From: Euonymus europaeus
Lineage: Eukaryota; Streptophyta; Magnoliopsida; Celastrales; Celastraceae
Assembly: GCA_963580455.1 (NCBI GenBank)
Contig: OY756971.1
Span: 11,121,001-11,185,000 of the forward strand
Length of the DNA: 64,000 bases
Direction: 5' to 3'
The position numbers were made by a program, and so were the translations under genes. Positions 1 to 13,146 of this stretch are shown here, piece by piece. The notes under the pieces are model-generated. The model was not told the DNA's origin. It did not search any database and worked only from the letters and a program-made list of their open reading frames with translations. How positions within the stretch are numbered: position 1 is the first letter of the stretch; every line of letters begins with the position of its first letter.

Positions 1-2249
1 CAAATTTTATGAGTATAAGCTTCCTAGATTATTTCGATGCGAAAAAACCCCAACTTTCTATGACAAATTCACAAAATTTTTAAAAGCTCCTCCATAGAGA
101 GAGTTGAGCAACTTCGGACCGTCAAAGATGCTATGTGTACAACTTTTATTGTTCTTTTATGCCAAATTTTGCGAGTATAAGCTTCAAGATTATTTAATTG
201 CCAAAACACCAACTTTCTATGAGAAATGGACAAAGCCGTAAAAACCTCCTCCATTGAGAGAGTTGAGCTACTTCGGACCATCAAAGTTGCTCGGCGTACA
301 CTTTTTAATGTTCTTCTATGTGAAATTTTACGAGTATAAGCTTCCTGGATTATTTCGATGCCAAAACACCAACTTTCTATGACAAATGGACAAAATTGTT
401 AAAAGCTCCTCTATAGAGAGAGTTGAGCAACTTCGAACCAAAAAGGTTTCTCGGTGTACACTTTTTAATGTTCTTCTATGTCAAATTTTACAAGTATAAG
501 CTTTCTTAGATTATTTCGATGCCAAAACATCAACTTTCTATGACCAATGGACAAAATTATTAAAAGCTCCTCCATAGAGAGAGTTGAGCAACTTTGGACA
601 ATCAAAGTTGCTCGGTGTACACTTTTTATTGGCTTCTATGTCAAATTTTACGAGTATAAGCTTCCAAGATTATTTCGATTCCAAAACACCAACTTTCTAT
701 GACAAATGGACAAAGCCGTTAAAAGCACCTCCATAAAGAGAGTTGAGCAAGTTCGGACCATCAAAGTTTCTCGGTGTACACATTTTATTGTTTTTCTATG
801 TCAAATTTTACGAGTATAAGCTTCCTAGATTATTTCGATGCAAAAACCCCCAACTTTCTATGACCAATGCACAAAATTGTTAAAAGCTCTTCCATAGAGA
901 GGTGTTGAGCAACTTCGGACCATCAAAGTTGCTTGGTGTACACCATTTATTGTTCTTCTATTTGAAATTTTACGAGTATATGCTTCAAGATTAATTAATT
1001 GCCAAAACACCAACTTTCTATGAGAAATGGAAAAAGCCATTAAAAGCTCCTCCATATAGAGAGTTGAGCAAGTTCGGACCATCAAAGTTGCTTGGTGTAC
1101 ACTTTGTATTGTTTTTCTATGTGAAATTTTATGAGTATAAGCTTCGTAGATTATTTCGATGCCAAAACACCAATTTTCTATGACAAATGGACAAAATTGT
1201 TAAAAGCTCCTCTATAGAGAGAGTTGAGCATTTTTGAACCATCAAAGTTGCTCGGTGAAACTTTTTACTGTGCTTCTATGTCAAATTTTGCGAGTATAAG
1301 CTTCCTAGATTATTTCGATGCCAAAACACTAACTTTCTATGAAGAATGGACAAAATTGTTAAAAGCACCTCCATCGAGAGAGTTGAGCAACTTCCAACCA
1401 TCAAAGTTACTCGGTCTACACTTTTTATTGTTCTTCTATATCAAATTTTACGAGTATAAGCTTCCTAGATTATTTCGATGCAAAACATCAACATGCTATG
1501 ACAAATGGAAAAAATCGTTAAAAGCTCCTCCATAGAGAGAGTTAATCAATTTCGGACCATCAAAGTTGCTCGGTGTACACTTTTTAATGTTCTTCTATGT
1601 CAAATTTTACGAGTATAAGCTTCCTAGTTTATTTCGATGCAAAAACCCCAACTTTCTATGAGAAATGGACAAAATTGTTAAAAGCTCCTCCATAGAGAGA
1701 GTTGAGCAAGTTCGGACCATCAAAGTTGCTTGGTGTACACTTTGGATTGTTTTTCTATGTCAAATTTTATGAGTATAAGCTTCCAAGATTATTTCGATGC
1801 CAAAACACCGACTTTCTATGACAGATGGACAAAACCGTTAAAAGCTCCGCCATAGAGAGAGTTGAGCAACTTCGGACCAGAAACGTTGCTCGGTGTACAC
1901 TTTTTAATGTTCTTCTATGTCAAATTTTACAAGTATAAGCTTCCTAGATTATGTCGATGCGAAAACACCAACTTTTATGACAAATGGACTAAACCGTTAA
2001 AAGCTCCTCCATAGAGAGAGTTGAGCAACTTCGGACCGTCAAAGATGCTCTGTGTACAAATTTTATTGTTCCTTTATGCTAAATTTTATGAGTAAAAGCT
2101 TCAAGATTATTTAATTGTCAAAACACCAACTTTCTATGAGAAACGGACAAAGCCATAAAAAGCTTCTCCATTGAGAGAGTTGAGCTACTTCGTACCATCA
2201 AAGTTGCTCGGTGTACACTTTTTAATATTCTTCTATGTCAAATTTTACG

Positions 2250-3757
2250 AGTATAAGCTTCCTAGATTATTTAGATGTCAAAACACCAACTTTCTATGAC
2301 AAATGGACAAAATTGTTAAAAGCTCCTCTATAGAGAGAGTTGAGCAACTTCGAACCATCAAAGTTGCTCGGTGTAACTTTTTATTGTGCTTCTATGTCAA
2401 ATTTTACGAGTATAAGCTTCATAGATTATTTCGATGCCAAAAATACCAACTTTCTATGACGAATGGACAAAATTGTTAAAAGCTTCTCTATAGAGAGAGT
2501 TGAGCAACTTCGAACCATCAAAGTTGCTCGGTGTAACTTTTTATTGTGCTTCTATGTCAAATTTTACGAGTAGAAGCTTCATAGATTATTTCGATGCCAA
2601 AAACACGAACTTTCTATGACGAATGGACAAAATTGTTAAAAGCTCCTCCATAGCGAGAGTTGAGCAACTTCGGAGCATCAAAGTTCCTCGGTTGTACACT
2701 TTTTATTGTGCATCTATGTCAAATTTTACGAGTATAAGCTTCCAAGATTATTTCGATGCAAAACACCAACATGCTATGACAAATGGACTAAACCGTTAAA
2801 AGCTCCTCCATAGAGAGAGTTGAGCAACTTCGGACCGTCAAAGATGCTCTGTGTACAAATTTTATTGTTCTTTTATGCTAAATTTTATGAGTAAAAGCTT
2901 CATAGATTATTTAATTGCCAAAACACCATCTTTCTATGAGAAATGAACAAAGCCGTTAAGAGCTCCTCCATAGAGAGAGTTGAGCAACTTCGGACCATCA
3001 AAGTTCCTTGGTGTACACCTTTTATTGTTCTTCTATTTGAAATTTTACGAGTATAAGCTTCAAGATTAATTAATTGCCAAAACACCAACTTTCTATGAGA
3101 AATGGAAAAAGCCATTAAAAGCTCCACCATAGAGAGAGTTGAGCAACTTCGGACCATCAAAGTTGCTTGGTGTACACTTTGTATTGTTTTTCTATGTCAA
3201 ATTTTATGAGTATAAGCTTCCTAGATTATTTAGATGTCAAAACACCAACTTTCTATGACAAATGGACAAAATTGTTAAAAGCTCCTCCATAGAGAGAGTT
3301 GAGCAACTTCGAACCATCAAAGTTGCTCGGTGTAACTTTTTATTGTGCTTCTATGTCAAATTTTACGAGTATAAGCTTCATAGATTATTTCGATGCCAAA
3401 AATACCAACTTTCTATGACGAATGGACAAAATTGTTAAAAGCTTCTCTATAGAGAGAGTTGAGCAACTTCGAACCATCAAAGTTGCTCGGCGTAACTTTT
3501 TATTGTGCTTCTATTTCAAATTTTACGAGTAGAAGCTTCATAGATTATTTCGATGCCAAAAACACGAACTTTCTATGACGAATGGACAAAATTGTTAAAA
3601 GCTCCTCCATAGCGAGAGTTGAGCAACTTCGGACCATCAAAGTTCCTCGGTTGTACACTTTTTATTGTGCATCTATGTCAAATTTTACGAGTATAAGCTT
3701 CCAAGATTATTTCGATGCAAAACACCAACATGCTATGACAAATGGACAAAATCGTTA
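2250..3757 (+). repeat. Six-monomer (959 bp) satellite duplication
   Basis: The stretch starting near 2,250 is repeated 959 bp downstream. Shared rare variants include TTAGATGTCA (2,271 and 3,230), AAAACACGAACTTTC, GTAGAAGCTTC and GGTTGTACAC (2,691 and 3,650). The copies diverge after about 2,788/3,747. It is a local higher-order duplication of six monomers. Confidence 0.8.
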
Positions 3758-6700
3758 AAAGCTCCTCCATAGATAGAGTTAACGAACTTCAGACCATCAA
3801 AGTTGCTCGGTGTACACTTTTTAATGTTCTTCTATGTCCAATTTTACGAGTATAAGCTTCCTAGATTATTTCGATGCAAAAACCCCAACTTTCTACGATA
3901 AATGCACAAAATTGTTAAAAGATCCTCCATAGAGAGAGTTAACGAACTTCAGACCATCAAAGTTGCTCGGTGTACACTTTTTAATGTTCTTCTATGTCAA
4001 ATTTTACGACTATAAACTTCCAAGATTATTTCAATGGCAAAACACCAACTTTCTATGACAAATGGACAAAACCGTTAAAAGCTCCTCCATAGAGAGAGTT
4101 GAGCAACTTCAAACCAAAAAAGTTGCTCGTGTACACTTTTTAATGTTCTTCTTTGTCAAATTTTACCAGTATAAGTTGGTTCCTAGATTATTTCGATGCC
4201 AAAACATCAATTTTCTATAACAAATGGACAAAACCGTTAAAAGCTCATCCATAGAGAGAGTTGAGCAACTTTGGACCTGAAAAATTGCTCAGTGTACAAT
4301 TTTTAATGTTCTTCTATGTCAAAGTTTACAAGTAAAAGCGTCCTAGATTATTTCGATGCCAAAACACCAACTTTCTATGACAAATGGACAAAATTGTTAA
4401 AACCCCCTCTATAGAGAGAGTTGAGCAACTTCGAACCATCAAATTTCCTTGGTGTACAGTTTTTATTGTGCTTCTATGTCAAATTTTATGAGTATAAGCT
4501 TCCAAGATTACTTCGATGCAAAACACCAACAAGCTATGACAAATGGACAAAATCGTTAAAAGCTCCTCCATAGAGAGAGTTAATCAACTTCGGACGATCA
4601 AAGTTGCTCGGTGTACACATTTTAATGTTCTTCTATGTCAAATTTTAAGAGTATAAGCTTCCTAGAATATTTCGATGCAAAAACCCCAACTTTCTATGAG
4701 AAATGGACAAAATTGTTAAAAGCTCCCCTATAGAGAGAGTTGAGCATTTTCGAACTATCAAAGTTGCTCGGTGAAACTTTTTATTGTGCTTCTATGTCAA
4801 ATTTTACGAGCATAGGCTTCCAAGATTATTTCGATGCCAAAACACTGACTTTCAATGACAAATGGACAAAACCGTTAAAAGCTCCTCCATAGAGAGAGTT
4901 GAGCAACTTCGGAGTAGAAAAGTTGCTCGGTGTACACTTTTTAGTGTTCTTCTATGTCAAATTCTACAAGTATAAGCTTCCTAGATTATTTCGATGCCAA
5001 AACACCAACTTTTATGACAAATGGACAAAACCGTTAAAAGCTCATCCATAGAGAGAGTTGAACAACTTCGGACCGTCAAAGATGCTCTGTGTACAACTTT
5101 TATTGTTCTTTTATGCCAAATTTTACGAGTATAAGCTTCAAGATTATTAAATTGCCAAAACACCAACTTTCTATGAGAAATGGACAAAGCCGTAAAAAGC
5201 TCCTCCATTGAGAGAAGTTGAGCTACTTCGGACCATCAAAGTTGCTCGGCGTACACTTTTTAATGTTCTTCTATGTCAAATTTTACGAGTATAAGCATCC
5301 TAGATTATTTCGATGCAAAAACCCCAACTTTCTATGATAAATGCACAAAATTATTAAAAGCTCCTCCATAGAGAGTGTTGAGCAACTTCGGACCATCAAT
5401 GTTGTGTGTACAACTTTTATTGTTCTTCCATTTGAAATTTTACGAGTATAAGCATCAAGATTAATTAATTGCCAAAACACCAACTTTTTATGAGAAATGG
5501 ACAAAGCCATTAAAAGCTCCTCCATAGAGAGAGTTCAGCAAGTTCGGACCATCAAAGTTGCTTGGTGTACACTTTGTATTGTTTTTCTACGTCAAATTTT
5601 ATGAGTATAAACTTCCTAGATTATTTCGATGCCAAAACACCAACTTACTATGAGAAATAGACAAAATTGTTAAAACCTCCACTATAGAGAGAGTTGAGCA
5701 TTTTCAAACCATCAAAGTTGCTCGGTGAAACTTTTTATTGTGCTTCTATGTCAAATTTTACGAGTATAAGCTTCCTAGATTATTTCGATGCCAAAACACC
5801 AACTTTCTATGACAAATGGACAAAATTGTCAAAAGCTCCTCTAAAGAGAGAGTTGAGCAACTTTGGACCAGAAAAGTTGCTCGGTGTACACATTTTAATG
5901 TTCTTCTATGTCAAATTTTACGAGTATAAGCTTCCTAGATTATTTCGATGCAAAAACCCCAACTTTCTATGATAAATGCACAAAATTGTTAAAAGCTCCT
6001 CCATAGAGAGTGTTGAGCAACTTCGGACCATCAAAGTTGTGTGTACACCTTTTATCGTTCTTCCATTTGAAATTTTACGAGTATAAGCGTCAAGATTATT
6101 TAATTGCCAAAACACCAAACTTTCAATGAGAAATGGAGAAAGCCATTAAAAGCTCCTCCATAGAGAGAGTTCAGCAAGTTCGGACCATCAAAGTTGCTTG
6201 GTGTACACTTTGTATTGTTTTTCTATGTCAAATTTTATGAGTATAAGCTTCCTAGATTATTTCGATGCCGAAACACCGACTTTCAATGACAGATGGACAA
6301 AACCGTTAAAAGCTCCGCCATAGAGAGAGTTGAGCAACTTCGGAACAGAAAAGTTGCTCGGTGTACACTTTTTAATGTTCTTCTACGTCAAATTTTACAA
6401 GTATAAGCTTCCTAGATTATGTCGATGCAAAAACACCAACTTTTATGACAAATGGACAAAACCGTTAAAATCTCCTCCATAGAGAGAGTTGAGCAACTTC
6501 GGACCGTCAAAGATGCTCTGTGTACAAATTTTATTGTTCTTTTATGCTAAAATTTATGAGTAAAAGCTTCAAGATTATTTAATTGCCAAAACACCAACTT
6601 TCTATAAGAAACGGACAAAGCCATAAAAAGCTCCTCCATTGAGAGAGTTGAGCTACTTCAGACCATCAAAGTTGCTCGGTGTACACTTTTTAATGTTCTT

Positions 6701-7409
6701 CTATGTCAAATTTTATGAGTATAAGCTTTCTAGATTATTTCTTTGGCACAACATTAACTTTCTATGACAGATTGACAAATCTGTTAAAAGCTCTTCCATA
6801 GAGAGAGTTGAGCAAGTTCGGACCATCAAAGTTGCTCTGTGTACACTTTTTATTGTTATTCTATGTCAAATTTTATGAATATAAGCATCCTAGATTATGT
6901 CAATGCAAAAACCCCAACTTTCTATGAAAAATGCACAAAATTGTTAAATGCTCCTTCATAGAGAGAGTTGAGAAACTTCGGATCATCAAAGTTCCTTCAT
7001 GTACACCTTTTATTGTTCTTTTATGTCAAATTTTACGAGTATAACCATCAGGATTATTTAATTGCCAAAACACCAACTTTCTATGAGAAATGAACAAAGC
7101 CGTTAAAAGCTCATCCATAGAGAGAGTTGAGCAACTTCGGACCATCAAAGTTCCTTGGTGTACACAATTTATTGTTCTTCTATTTGAAATTTTAAGAGTA
7201 TAAGCTTCAAGATTAATTAATTGCCAAAACACCAACTTTCTATGAGAAATGAAAAAAACCATTAAAAGCTCCTCCATAGAGAGAGTTGAGCAACTTCGGA
7301 CCATCAAAGTTGCTTGGTGTACACTTTGTATTGTTTTTCTATGTCAAATTTTATGAGTATAAGCTTCCTAGATTATTTAGATGCCAAAACACCAACTTTC
7401 TATGACCAA

Positions 7410-8290
7410 TGGAAAAAGCCGTTAAAAGCACCTCCATAAAGAGAGTTGAGCAAGTTCGGACCATCAAAGTTGCTCGGTGTACACGTTTTATTGTTTTTCT
7501 ATGTCAAATTTTACGAGTAAAAGCTTCAAGATTACTTAATTGCCAAAACACCAACTTTCTATGAGAAATGAAAAAAGCCATTAAAAGCTCCTCCATAGAG
7601 AGAGTTCAGCAAGTTCGGACCATCAAAGTTGCTCGGTGTACACGTTTTATTGTTTTTCTATGTCAAATTTTACGAGTAAAAGCTTCAAGATTACTTAATT
7701 GCCAAAACACCAACTTTCTATGAGAAATGGAAAAAGCCATTAAAAGCTCCTCCATAGAGAGAGTTCAGCAAGTTCGGACCATCAAAGTTGCTTGGTGTAC
7801 ACTTTGTATTGTTTTTCTATGTCAAATTTTATGAGTATAAGCTTCCTAGATTATTTCGATGCCAAAACACCGACTTTCTGTGACAGATGGACAAAACCGT
7901 TAAAAGCACCTCCATAAAGAGAGTTGAGCAAGTTCGGACCATCAAAGTTGCTCGGTGTACACGTTTTATTGTTTTTCTATGTCAAATTTTACGAGTAAAA
8001 GCTTCAAGATTACTTAATTGCCAAAACACCAACTTTCTATGAGAAATGGAAAAAGCCATTAAAAGCTCCTCCATAGAGAGAGTTCAGCAAGTTTGGACCA
8101 TCAAAGTTGCTCGGTGTACACGTTTTATTATTTTTCTATGTCAAATTTTATGAGTAAAAGCTTCAAGATTACTTAATTGCCAAAACACCAACTTTCTATG
8201 AGAAATGGAAAAAACCATTAAAAGCTCCTCCATAGAGAGAGTTCAGCAAGTTCGGACCATCAATGTTGCTTGGTGTACACTTTGTATTGT
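7410..8290 (+). repeat. Tandem duplicated trimer (478 bp) in satellite
   Basis: The rare variant ACACGTTTTA occurs at 7,481, 7,640, 7,959 and 8,118. The spacings of 159, 319 and 159 bp show a duplicated 478-bp unit of three monomers. All four copies are followed by GAGTAAAAGCTTCAAG (GTAAAAGC instead of GTATAAGC) and TACTTAATTGCC. Confidence 0.8.
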
Positions 8291-11200
8291 TTTTCTATGT
8301 CAAATTTTATGAGTATAAGCTTCCTAGATTATTTCGATGCCAAAACACCAACTTTCTATGAGAAATAGACAAAATTGTTAAAAGCACCTCTATAGAGAGA
8401 GTTGAGCATTTTCAAACCATAAAAGTTGTTCGGTGAAACTTTTTATTGTGCTTCTATGTCAAATTTTACGACTATAAGCTTCCAAGATTATTTCGATGCC
8501 AAAACACCAACTTTCTATGATAAATGGACAAAACCGTTAAAAGCACCTCCATAGAGAGAGTTGAGCAACTTTGGACCAGAAAAATTGCTCAGTGTACACT
8601 TTTTAATGTTCTTCTATGTCAAAGTTTACAAGTAAAATCTTCCTAGATTATTTCGATGCCAAAACACCAACTTTCTATGACAAATGGACAAAATTGTTAA
8701 AACCTCCTCTATAGAGAGAGTTGAGCAACTTCGAACCATCAAAGTTCCTCGGTGTACAGTTTTTACTGTGCTTCTATGTCAAATTTTATGAGTATAAGCT
8801 TCCAAGATTACTTCGATGCAAAACACCAACATGCTATGACAAATGGACAAGATCGTTAAAAGCTCCTCCATAGAGAGGAGTTAATCAACTTCGAACGATC
8901 AAAGTTGCTTGGTGAAATTTCTTATTGTGCTTCTATGTCAAATTTTACTAGTATAGGCTTCCAAGATTATTTCGATGCCAAAACACCGACTTTCTATGAC
9001 AAATGGACAAACCGTTAAATGCTCCTCCATAAAGAGAGTTGAGCAACTGCGGAGAGAAAAGTTGCTCGGTGTACACTTTTTAGTGTTCTTCTATGTCAAA
9101 TTTTACAAGTATAAGCTTCCTAGATTATTTCGATGCCAAAACACCAACTTTTATGACAAATGGACAAAACCGTTAAAAGCTCATCCATAGAGAGAGTTGA
9201 GCAACTTCGGACCGTCAAACATGCTCCGTGTACAACTTTTATTGTTCTTTTATGCCAAATTTTACGAGTATAAGCTTCAAGATTATTAAATTGCCAAAAC
9301 ACGAACTTTCTATGAGAAATGGACAAAGCCGTAAAAAGCTCCTCCATTGAGAGAGTTGAGCTACTTCGGACCATCAAAGTTGCTCGGCGTACACTTTTTA
9401 ATGTTCTTCTATGTCAAATTTTACGAGTATAAGCATCCTATGATAAATGCACAAAATTGTTAAAAGCTCCTCCATAGAGAGTGTTGAGCAACTTCGGACC
9501 ATCAATGTTGTGTGTACAACTTTTATTGTTCTTCCATTTGAAATTTTACGAGTATAAGCGTCAAGATTAATTAATTGCCAAAACACCAACTTTCTATGAG
9601 AAATGGACAAAGCCATTAAAAGCTCCTCGATAGAGAGAGTTCAGCAAGTTCGGACCATCAAAGTTGCTTGGTGTACACTTTGCATTGTTTTTCTATGTCA
9701 AATTTTATGAGTATAAGCTTCCTAGATTATTTCGATGCCAAAACACCAACTTTCTATGAGAAATATACAAAATTGTTAAAACCTCCACTATAGAGAGAGT
9801 TGAGCATTTTTAAACCATCAAAGTTGCTCGGTGAAACTTTTTATTGTGCTTCTATGTCAAATTTTACGAGTATAAGCGTCCTAAATTTTTTCGATGCCAA
9901 AACACCAACTTTCTATGACAAATGGACAAAATTGTTAAAACCTCCTCTATAGAGAGAGTTGAGCAACTTCGAACCATCAAAATTCCTCGGTGTACAGTTT
10001 TTATTGTGCTTCTATGTCAAATTTTATGAGTATAAGCTTCCAAGATTACTTCGATGCAAAACACCAACATGCTATGACAAATGGACAAAATCGTTAAAAG
10101 CTCCTCCATAGAGAAAGTTAATCAATTTCGGACGATCAAAGTTGCTCGGTGTACACTTTTTAATGTTCTTTTATGCCAAATTTTAAGAGTATAAGCTTCC
10201 TAGATTATTTCGATGCAAAAACCCCAACTTTCTATGAGAAATGGAAAAAATTGTTAAAAGCTCCTCTATAAAGAGAGTTGAGCATTTTCGAACCATCAAA
10301 GTTGCTCGGTGAAACTTTTTATTGTGCTTCTATGTCAAATTTTACTAGTATAGGCTCCCAAAATTATTTCGATGCCAAAACACCGACTTTCTATGACAAA
10401 TGGACAAAACCATTAAAAGCTCCTCCATAGAGAGAGTTGAGCAACTTCGGAGAGAAAAGTTGCTCGGTGTACACTTTTTAGTGTTCTTATATGTCAAATT
10501 TTACAAGTATAAGCTTTCTAGATTATTTCGATGCCAAAACACCAACTTTTATGACAAATGGACAAAACCATTAAAAGTTCATCCATAGAGAGAGTTGAGC
10601 AACTTCGGACCGTCAAAGATGCTCTGTGTACAACTTTTATTGTTCTTTTATGCCAAATTTTACGAGTATAAGCTTCAAAATTGTTAAATTGCCAAAACAC
10701 CAACATGCTATGACAAATGGACAAAATCGTTAAAAGCTCCTCCATAGATAGAGTTAACGAACTTCAGACCATCAAAGTTGCTCGGTGTACACTTTTTAAT
10801 GTTCTTCTATGTCAAATTTTACGAGTATAAGCTTCCTAGGTTATTTCGATGCAAAACCCCAACTTTCTACGATAAATGCACAAAATTGTTTAAAGCTCCT
10901 CCATAGAGAGTGTTGAGCAACTTCGGACCATCAATGTTGTGTGTACACCTTTTATCGTTCTTCCATTTGAAATTTTACGAGTATAAGCGTCAAGATTAAT
11001 TAATTGCCAAAACACCAACTTTCTATGAGAAATGGACAAAGCCATTAAAAGCTCCTCCATAGAGAGAGTTCAGCAAGTTCGGACCATCAAAGTTGCTTGG
11101 TGTACACTTTGTATTGTTTTTCTATGTCAAATTTTATGAGTATAAGCTTCCTAGATTATTTTGATGCCAAAACACCAACTTTCTATGAGAAATAGACAAA

Positions 11201-12020
11201 ATTGTTAAAAGCTCCTCTATAGAGAGAGTTGAGGATTTTTGAACCATCAAAGTTGCTCGGTGAAACTTTTTATTGTTTTTCTATGTCAAATTTTACGAGT
11301 ATAAGCTTCCTAGATTATTTCGATGCCAAAACACCAACTTTCTATGAAAAATGAACAAAACCGTTAAAAGCTCCTCCATAGAGAGAGTTGAGCAACTTCA
11401 AACCAAAAAAGTTGCTCGGTGTACACTTTTTAATGTTCTTCTTTGTCAAATTTTACTAGTATAAGCTGCTTCCTAGATTATTTCGATGCCAAAACATCAA
11501 TTTTCTATAACAAATGGACAAAACCGTTAAAAGCTCCTCCATAGAGAGAGTTGAGCAACTTTGGACCAGAAAAACTGCTTAGTGTACACTTTTTAGTGTT
11601 CTTCTATGTCAAAGTTTACAAGTAAAAGCTTCCTAGATTATTTCGATGCGAAAACACCAACTTTTATGACAAATGTACAAAACCGTTAAAAGCTCCTTCA
11701 TAGAGAGAGTTGAGCAACTTCGGACCTTCAAAGATGCTATGTGTACAACTTTTATTGTTCTTTTATGCCAAATTGTATGAGTATAAGCTTCAAGATTATT
11801 TAATTGCCAAAACAACAACTTTCTATGAGAAATGGACAAAGCCGTAAAAAGCTCCTCCATTGGGAGAGTTGAGCTACTTCGGACCATCAAAGTTGCTCGG
11901 CGTACACTTTTTAATGTTCTTCTATGTCAAATTTTACGAGTATAAGCTTCCTGGATTATTTCGATGCCAAAACACCAACTTTCTATGACAAATGGACAAA
12001 AGAACAGTAAAAAGCCCTTC

Positions 12021-12095
12021 CCGAGCAAATTTGGTAGTCCGAAGTTGCTCAACTCTCTCGATGGAGGAGCTTTTAATGGTTTCGTCCATTTGTTA
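12021..12095 (-). repeat. Inverted satellite fragment
   Basis: This is half a monomer in reverse orientation relative to its surroundings. It contains AGTTGCTCAACTCTCTC followed by GGAGGAGCTTTTAATGG and GTCCATTTGT, the reverse complement of the conserved satellite segment, with several substitutions. Confidence 0.85.
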
Positions 12096-12306
12096 GTACA
12101 TATGGAGAAGAGGAAGAGGAAGCCTAAACACAATATTTTGGTCAGATTTATTTGTGTTCAATCCAAGTCCAGCCCCATCTCCAAATGTGAAGCCCATGGC
12201 CATTGATGAATGGGTAGGAGATGTATATTTTCATTATAATTGACTATTATTTATTTTTTTTGTAGGGATGAACTCCAGCATAAGCTCTATTAATGACAAC
12301 ATTAAT

Positions 12307-12376
12307 CCTCCCCAAAATCAACAAAATCGGCTTCTAAAGCCTCTCTCTCCATTATCAACCTTTAAAGAGAGTTTTT
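12307..12376 (+). repeat. Partial copy of the 92-bp repeat family
   Basis: It starts CCTCCCCAAAATCAAC and continues through GGCTTCTAAAGCC to TTTAAAGAGAGTTTTT. The same string recurs in the tandem units at 12,951-13,146, with one visible substitution (CATTATCAACC against CATTTTCAACC). Confidence 0.8.
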
Positions 12377-12451
12377 ACTGGCCAAACTAAGTCATCAGGA
12401 GGGGAAAAAAACATATGATTATATGGTTATTTAAAATCTTCCTCATTTTTA

Positions 12452-12561
12452 TATCTTATGCATGCTCATTACAACGTTGACGGTTATTATCACTCCTTCC
12501 TCAAATCATGCGAAAATACACAAATGCTCCCTTCAAATAATTTCTCAAAGTTAAAAAGGTT
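12452..12561 (+). repeat. Inverted repeat, left arm (about 105 bp)
   Basis: The segment from CATGCTCATTACAACG to TTAAAAAGGTT is the reverse complement of 13,628-13,737. I see no mismatch across the inner 100 bases or so, and the outer end has diverged slightly. The right arm borders a satellite fragment at 12,560. The axis of the pair lies near 13,095. Confidence 0.9.
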
Positions 12562-12616
12562 AAAAGCTCCTCCATAGAGAGAGTTGAGCAACTTCGGACC
12601 AACAAAGTTGCTCGGG
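12560..12616 (+). repeat. Short forward satellite fragment
   Basis: GTTAAAAGCTCCTCCATAG, then GAGTTGAGCAACTTCGG and AAAGTTGCTCGGG, match about 57 bp of the monomer in forward orientation. It sits directly inside the left inverted-repeat arm. Confidence 0.9.
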
Positions 12617-12640
12617 ATAACTCTAGAGTGTGAAAAAGTA

Positions 12641-12727
12641 TTCCCTTCGTCTCATTTTAATTGTCTTTTATTCATTTTTGGATGTCCCAAAATATATGTT
12701 CATTTCAATTAATGAAAGCTATTTTTT
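12641..12727 (+). mobile_element. Stowaway-like MITE end (truncated)
   Basis: After TA at 12,639-12,640 the sequence reads TTCCCTTCGTCTCATTTTAA, then TTGTCTTTTATTCATTTTTGG. This resembles the terminal inverted repeat of Tc1/mariner-type Stowaway MITEs, which start CTCCCTCCGTCCC and use TA target sites. Only one end is seen; the element is cut off where the 5S-like sequence begins. Identification is by resemblance only. Confidence 0.6.
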
Positions 12728-12830
12728 CCCTGGGAGGTCACCCATCCTACTACCACTCTCGCCCAAAGCACGTTTTCTACGGCTGAGTTCTGACGGGATA
12801 CGGCGCGTTAGTGTTGTTATAATCGCACCC
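12728..12830 (-). pseudogene. 5S rRNA-like sequence (Cassandra-type LTR piece)
   Basis: Read on the minus strand this starts GGGTGCGATTATAACAAC, continues CCCGTCAGAACTC, CGTGCTTTGGGCGAGAGT and GGATGGGTGACCTCCCAGGG. This follows plant 5S rRNA over about 103 of its 120 bases. The C-box region GATGGGTGACC is conserved, but the A-box region is disrupted (CAGCCGTAGAAAACGTGC) and the last 15-20 bases of 5S are missing. A 5S domain in isolation among transposon debris is typical of the LTR of Cassandra TRIM retrotransposons; a plain 5S pseudogene is the alternative. The flanking minus-strand sequence at 12,831-12,930 could be the rest of the LTR, but I cannot recognise its ends. Confidence 0.75.
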
Positions 12831-12930
12831 GAATTTATTTCGCGATCGGCACGTGTCCGTTGAAACACTCATAGTTTTTGGCCCCGACGTCCGATTCGGA
12901 CCCACAGTATATCAAATCGAAGCCTGTTTC

Positions 12931-12950
12931 GGGTTTAGGGTTTAGGGTTT
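12931..12950 (+). repeat. Telomere-like TTTAGGG repeats (short)
   Basis: GGGTTTAGGGTTTAGGGTTT contains about two and a half plant telomere repeat units, between the 5S-like/LTR sequence and the 92-bp repeats. It may be an interstitial telomere motif or chance sequence within an element. Confidence 0.7.
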
Positions 12951-13146
12951 TCTAAAGCCTCTCTCTCCATTTTTAACCTTTAAAGAGAGTTTTAGGTCCT
13001 AAAACCAAATCAAACACCTCCCCAAAATCAACAAAATCGGCTTCTAAAGCCTCTCTCTCCATTTTCAACCTTTAAAGAGAGTTTTAGGACCTCCCACCAA
13101 ATCAAACACCTCCCCAAAATCAACAAAATCGGCTTCTAAAGCCTCA
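12951..13146 (+). repeat. 92-bp tandem repeat, about two copies
   Basis: TCTAAAGCCTCTCTCTCC starts at 12,951 and 13,043, and a third partial start (TCTAAAGCCTCACTC) is at 13,135, giving a 92-bp period. Each unit contains TTTAAAGAGAGTTTTAGG and CACCTCCCCAAAATC. AGCCTCTCTCTCC and AAAGAGAGTTTT could base-pair weakly. An additional fragment is at 12,307. Confidence 0.85.

Larger units (their letters stand above)
1..12002 (+). repeat. 160-bp satellite array, block I (forward)
   Basis: About 75 consecutive head-to-tail monomers of close to 160 bp (159-161 bp between successive GAGTTGAGC anchors at 101, 260, 420 and 581). Nearly every monomer carries the HindIII-containing string GTATAAGCTTC, followed by a GATTATTTCGATGC-like segment, CAACTTTCTATGA and TTAAAAGCTCC. 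Subtypes recur: one with AACATGCTATGA, one with TTTAATTGCCAAAAC plus GCCGTAAAAAGC, and one with GAGCATTTTCGAACC followed by GGTGAAAC. I call the GTATAAGCTTC strand forward. Open frames of 60-100 codons run through the array only because some monomer frames lack stops; I do not regard them as genes. A segment at about 4,260-5,640 recurs at about 8,560-9,790. Function is unknown; centromeric, pericentromeric or knob DNA are all possible. Confidence 0.97.

Noticed and set aside
1..12002. CRISPR-like array
   Set aside because: Units of 160 bp without unique spacers, in a plant genome; a satellite explains it.
12630..12863. 77-codon frame across the MITE end and 5S-like sequence
   Set aside because: It crosses two unrelated element remnants and starts in AT-rich MITE sequence, with no family resemblance.
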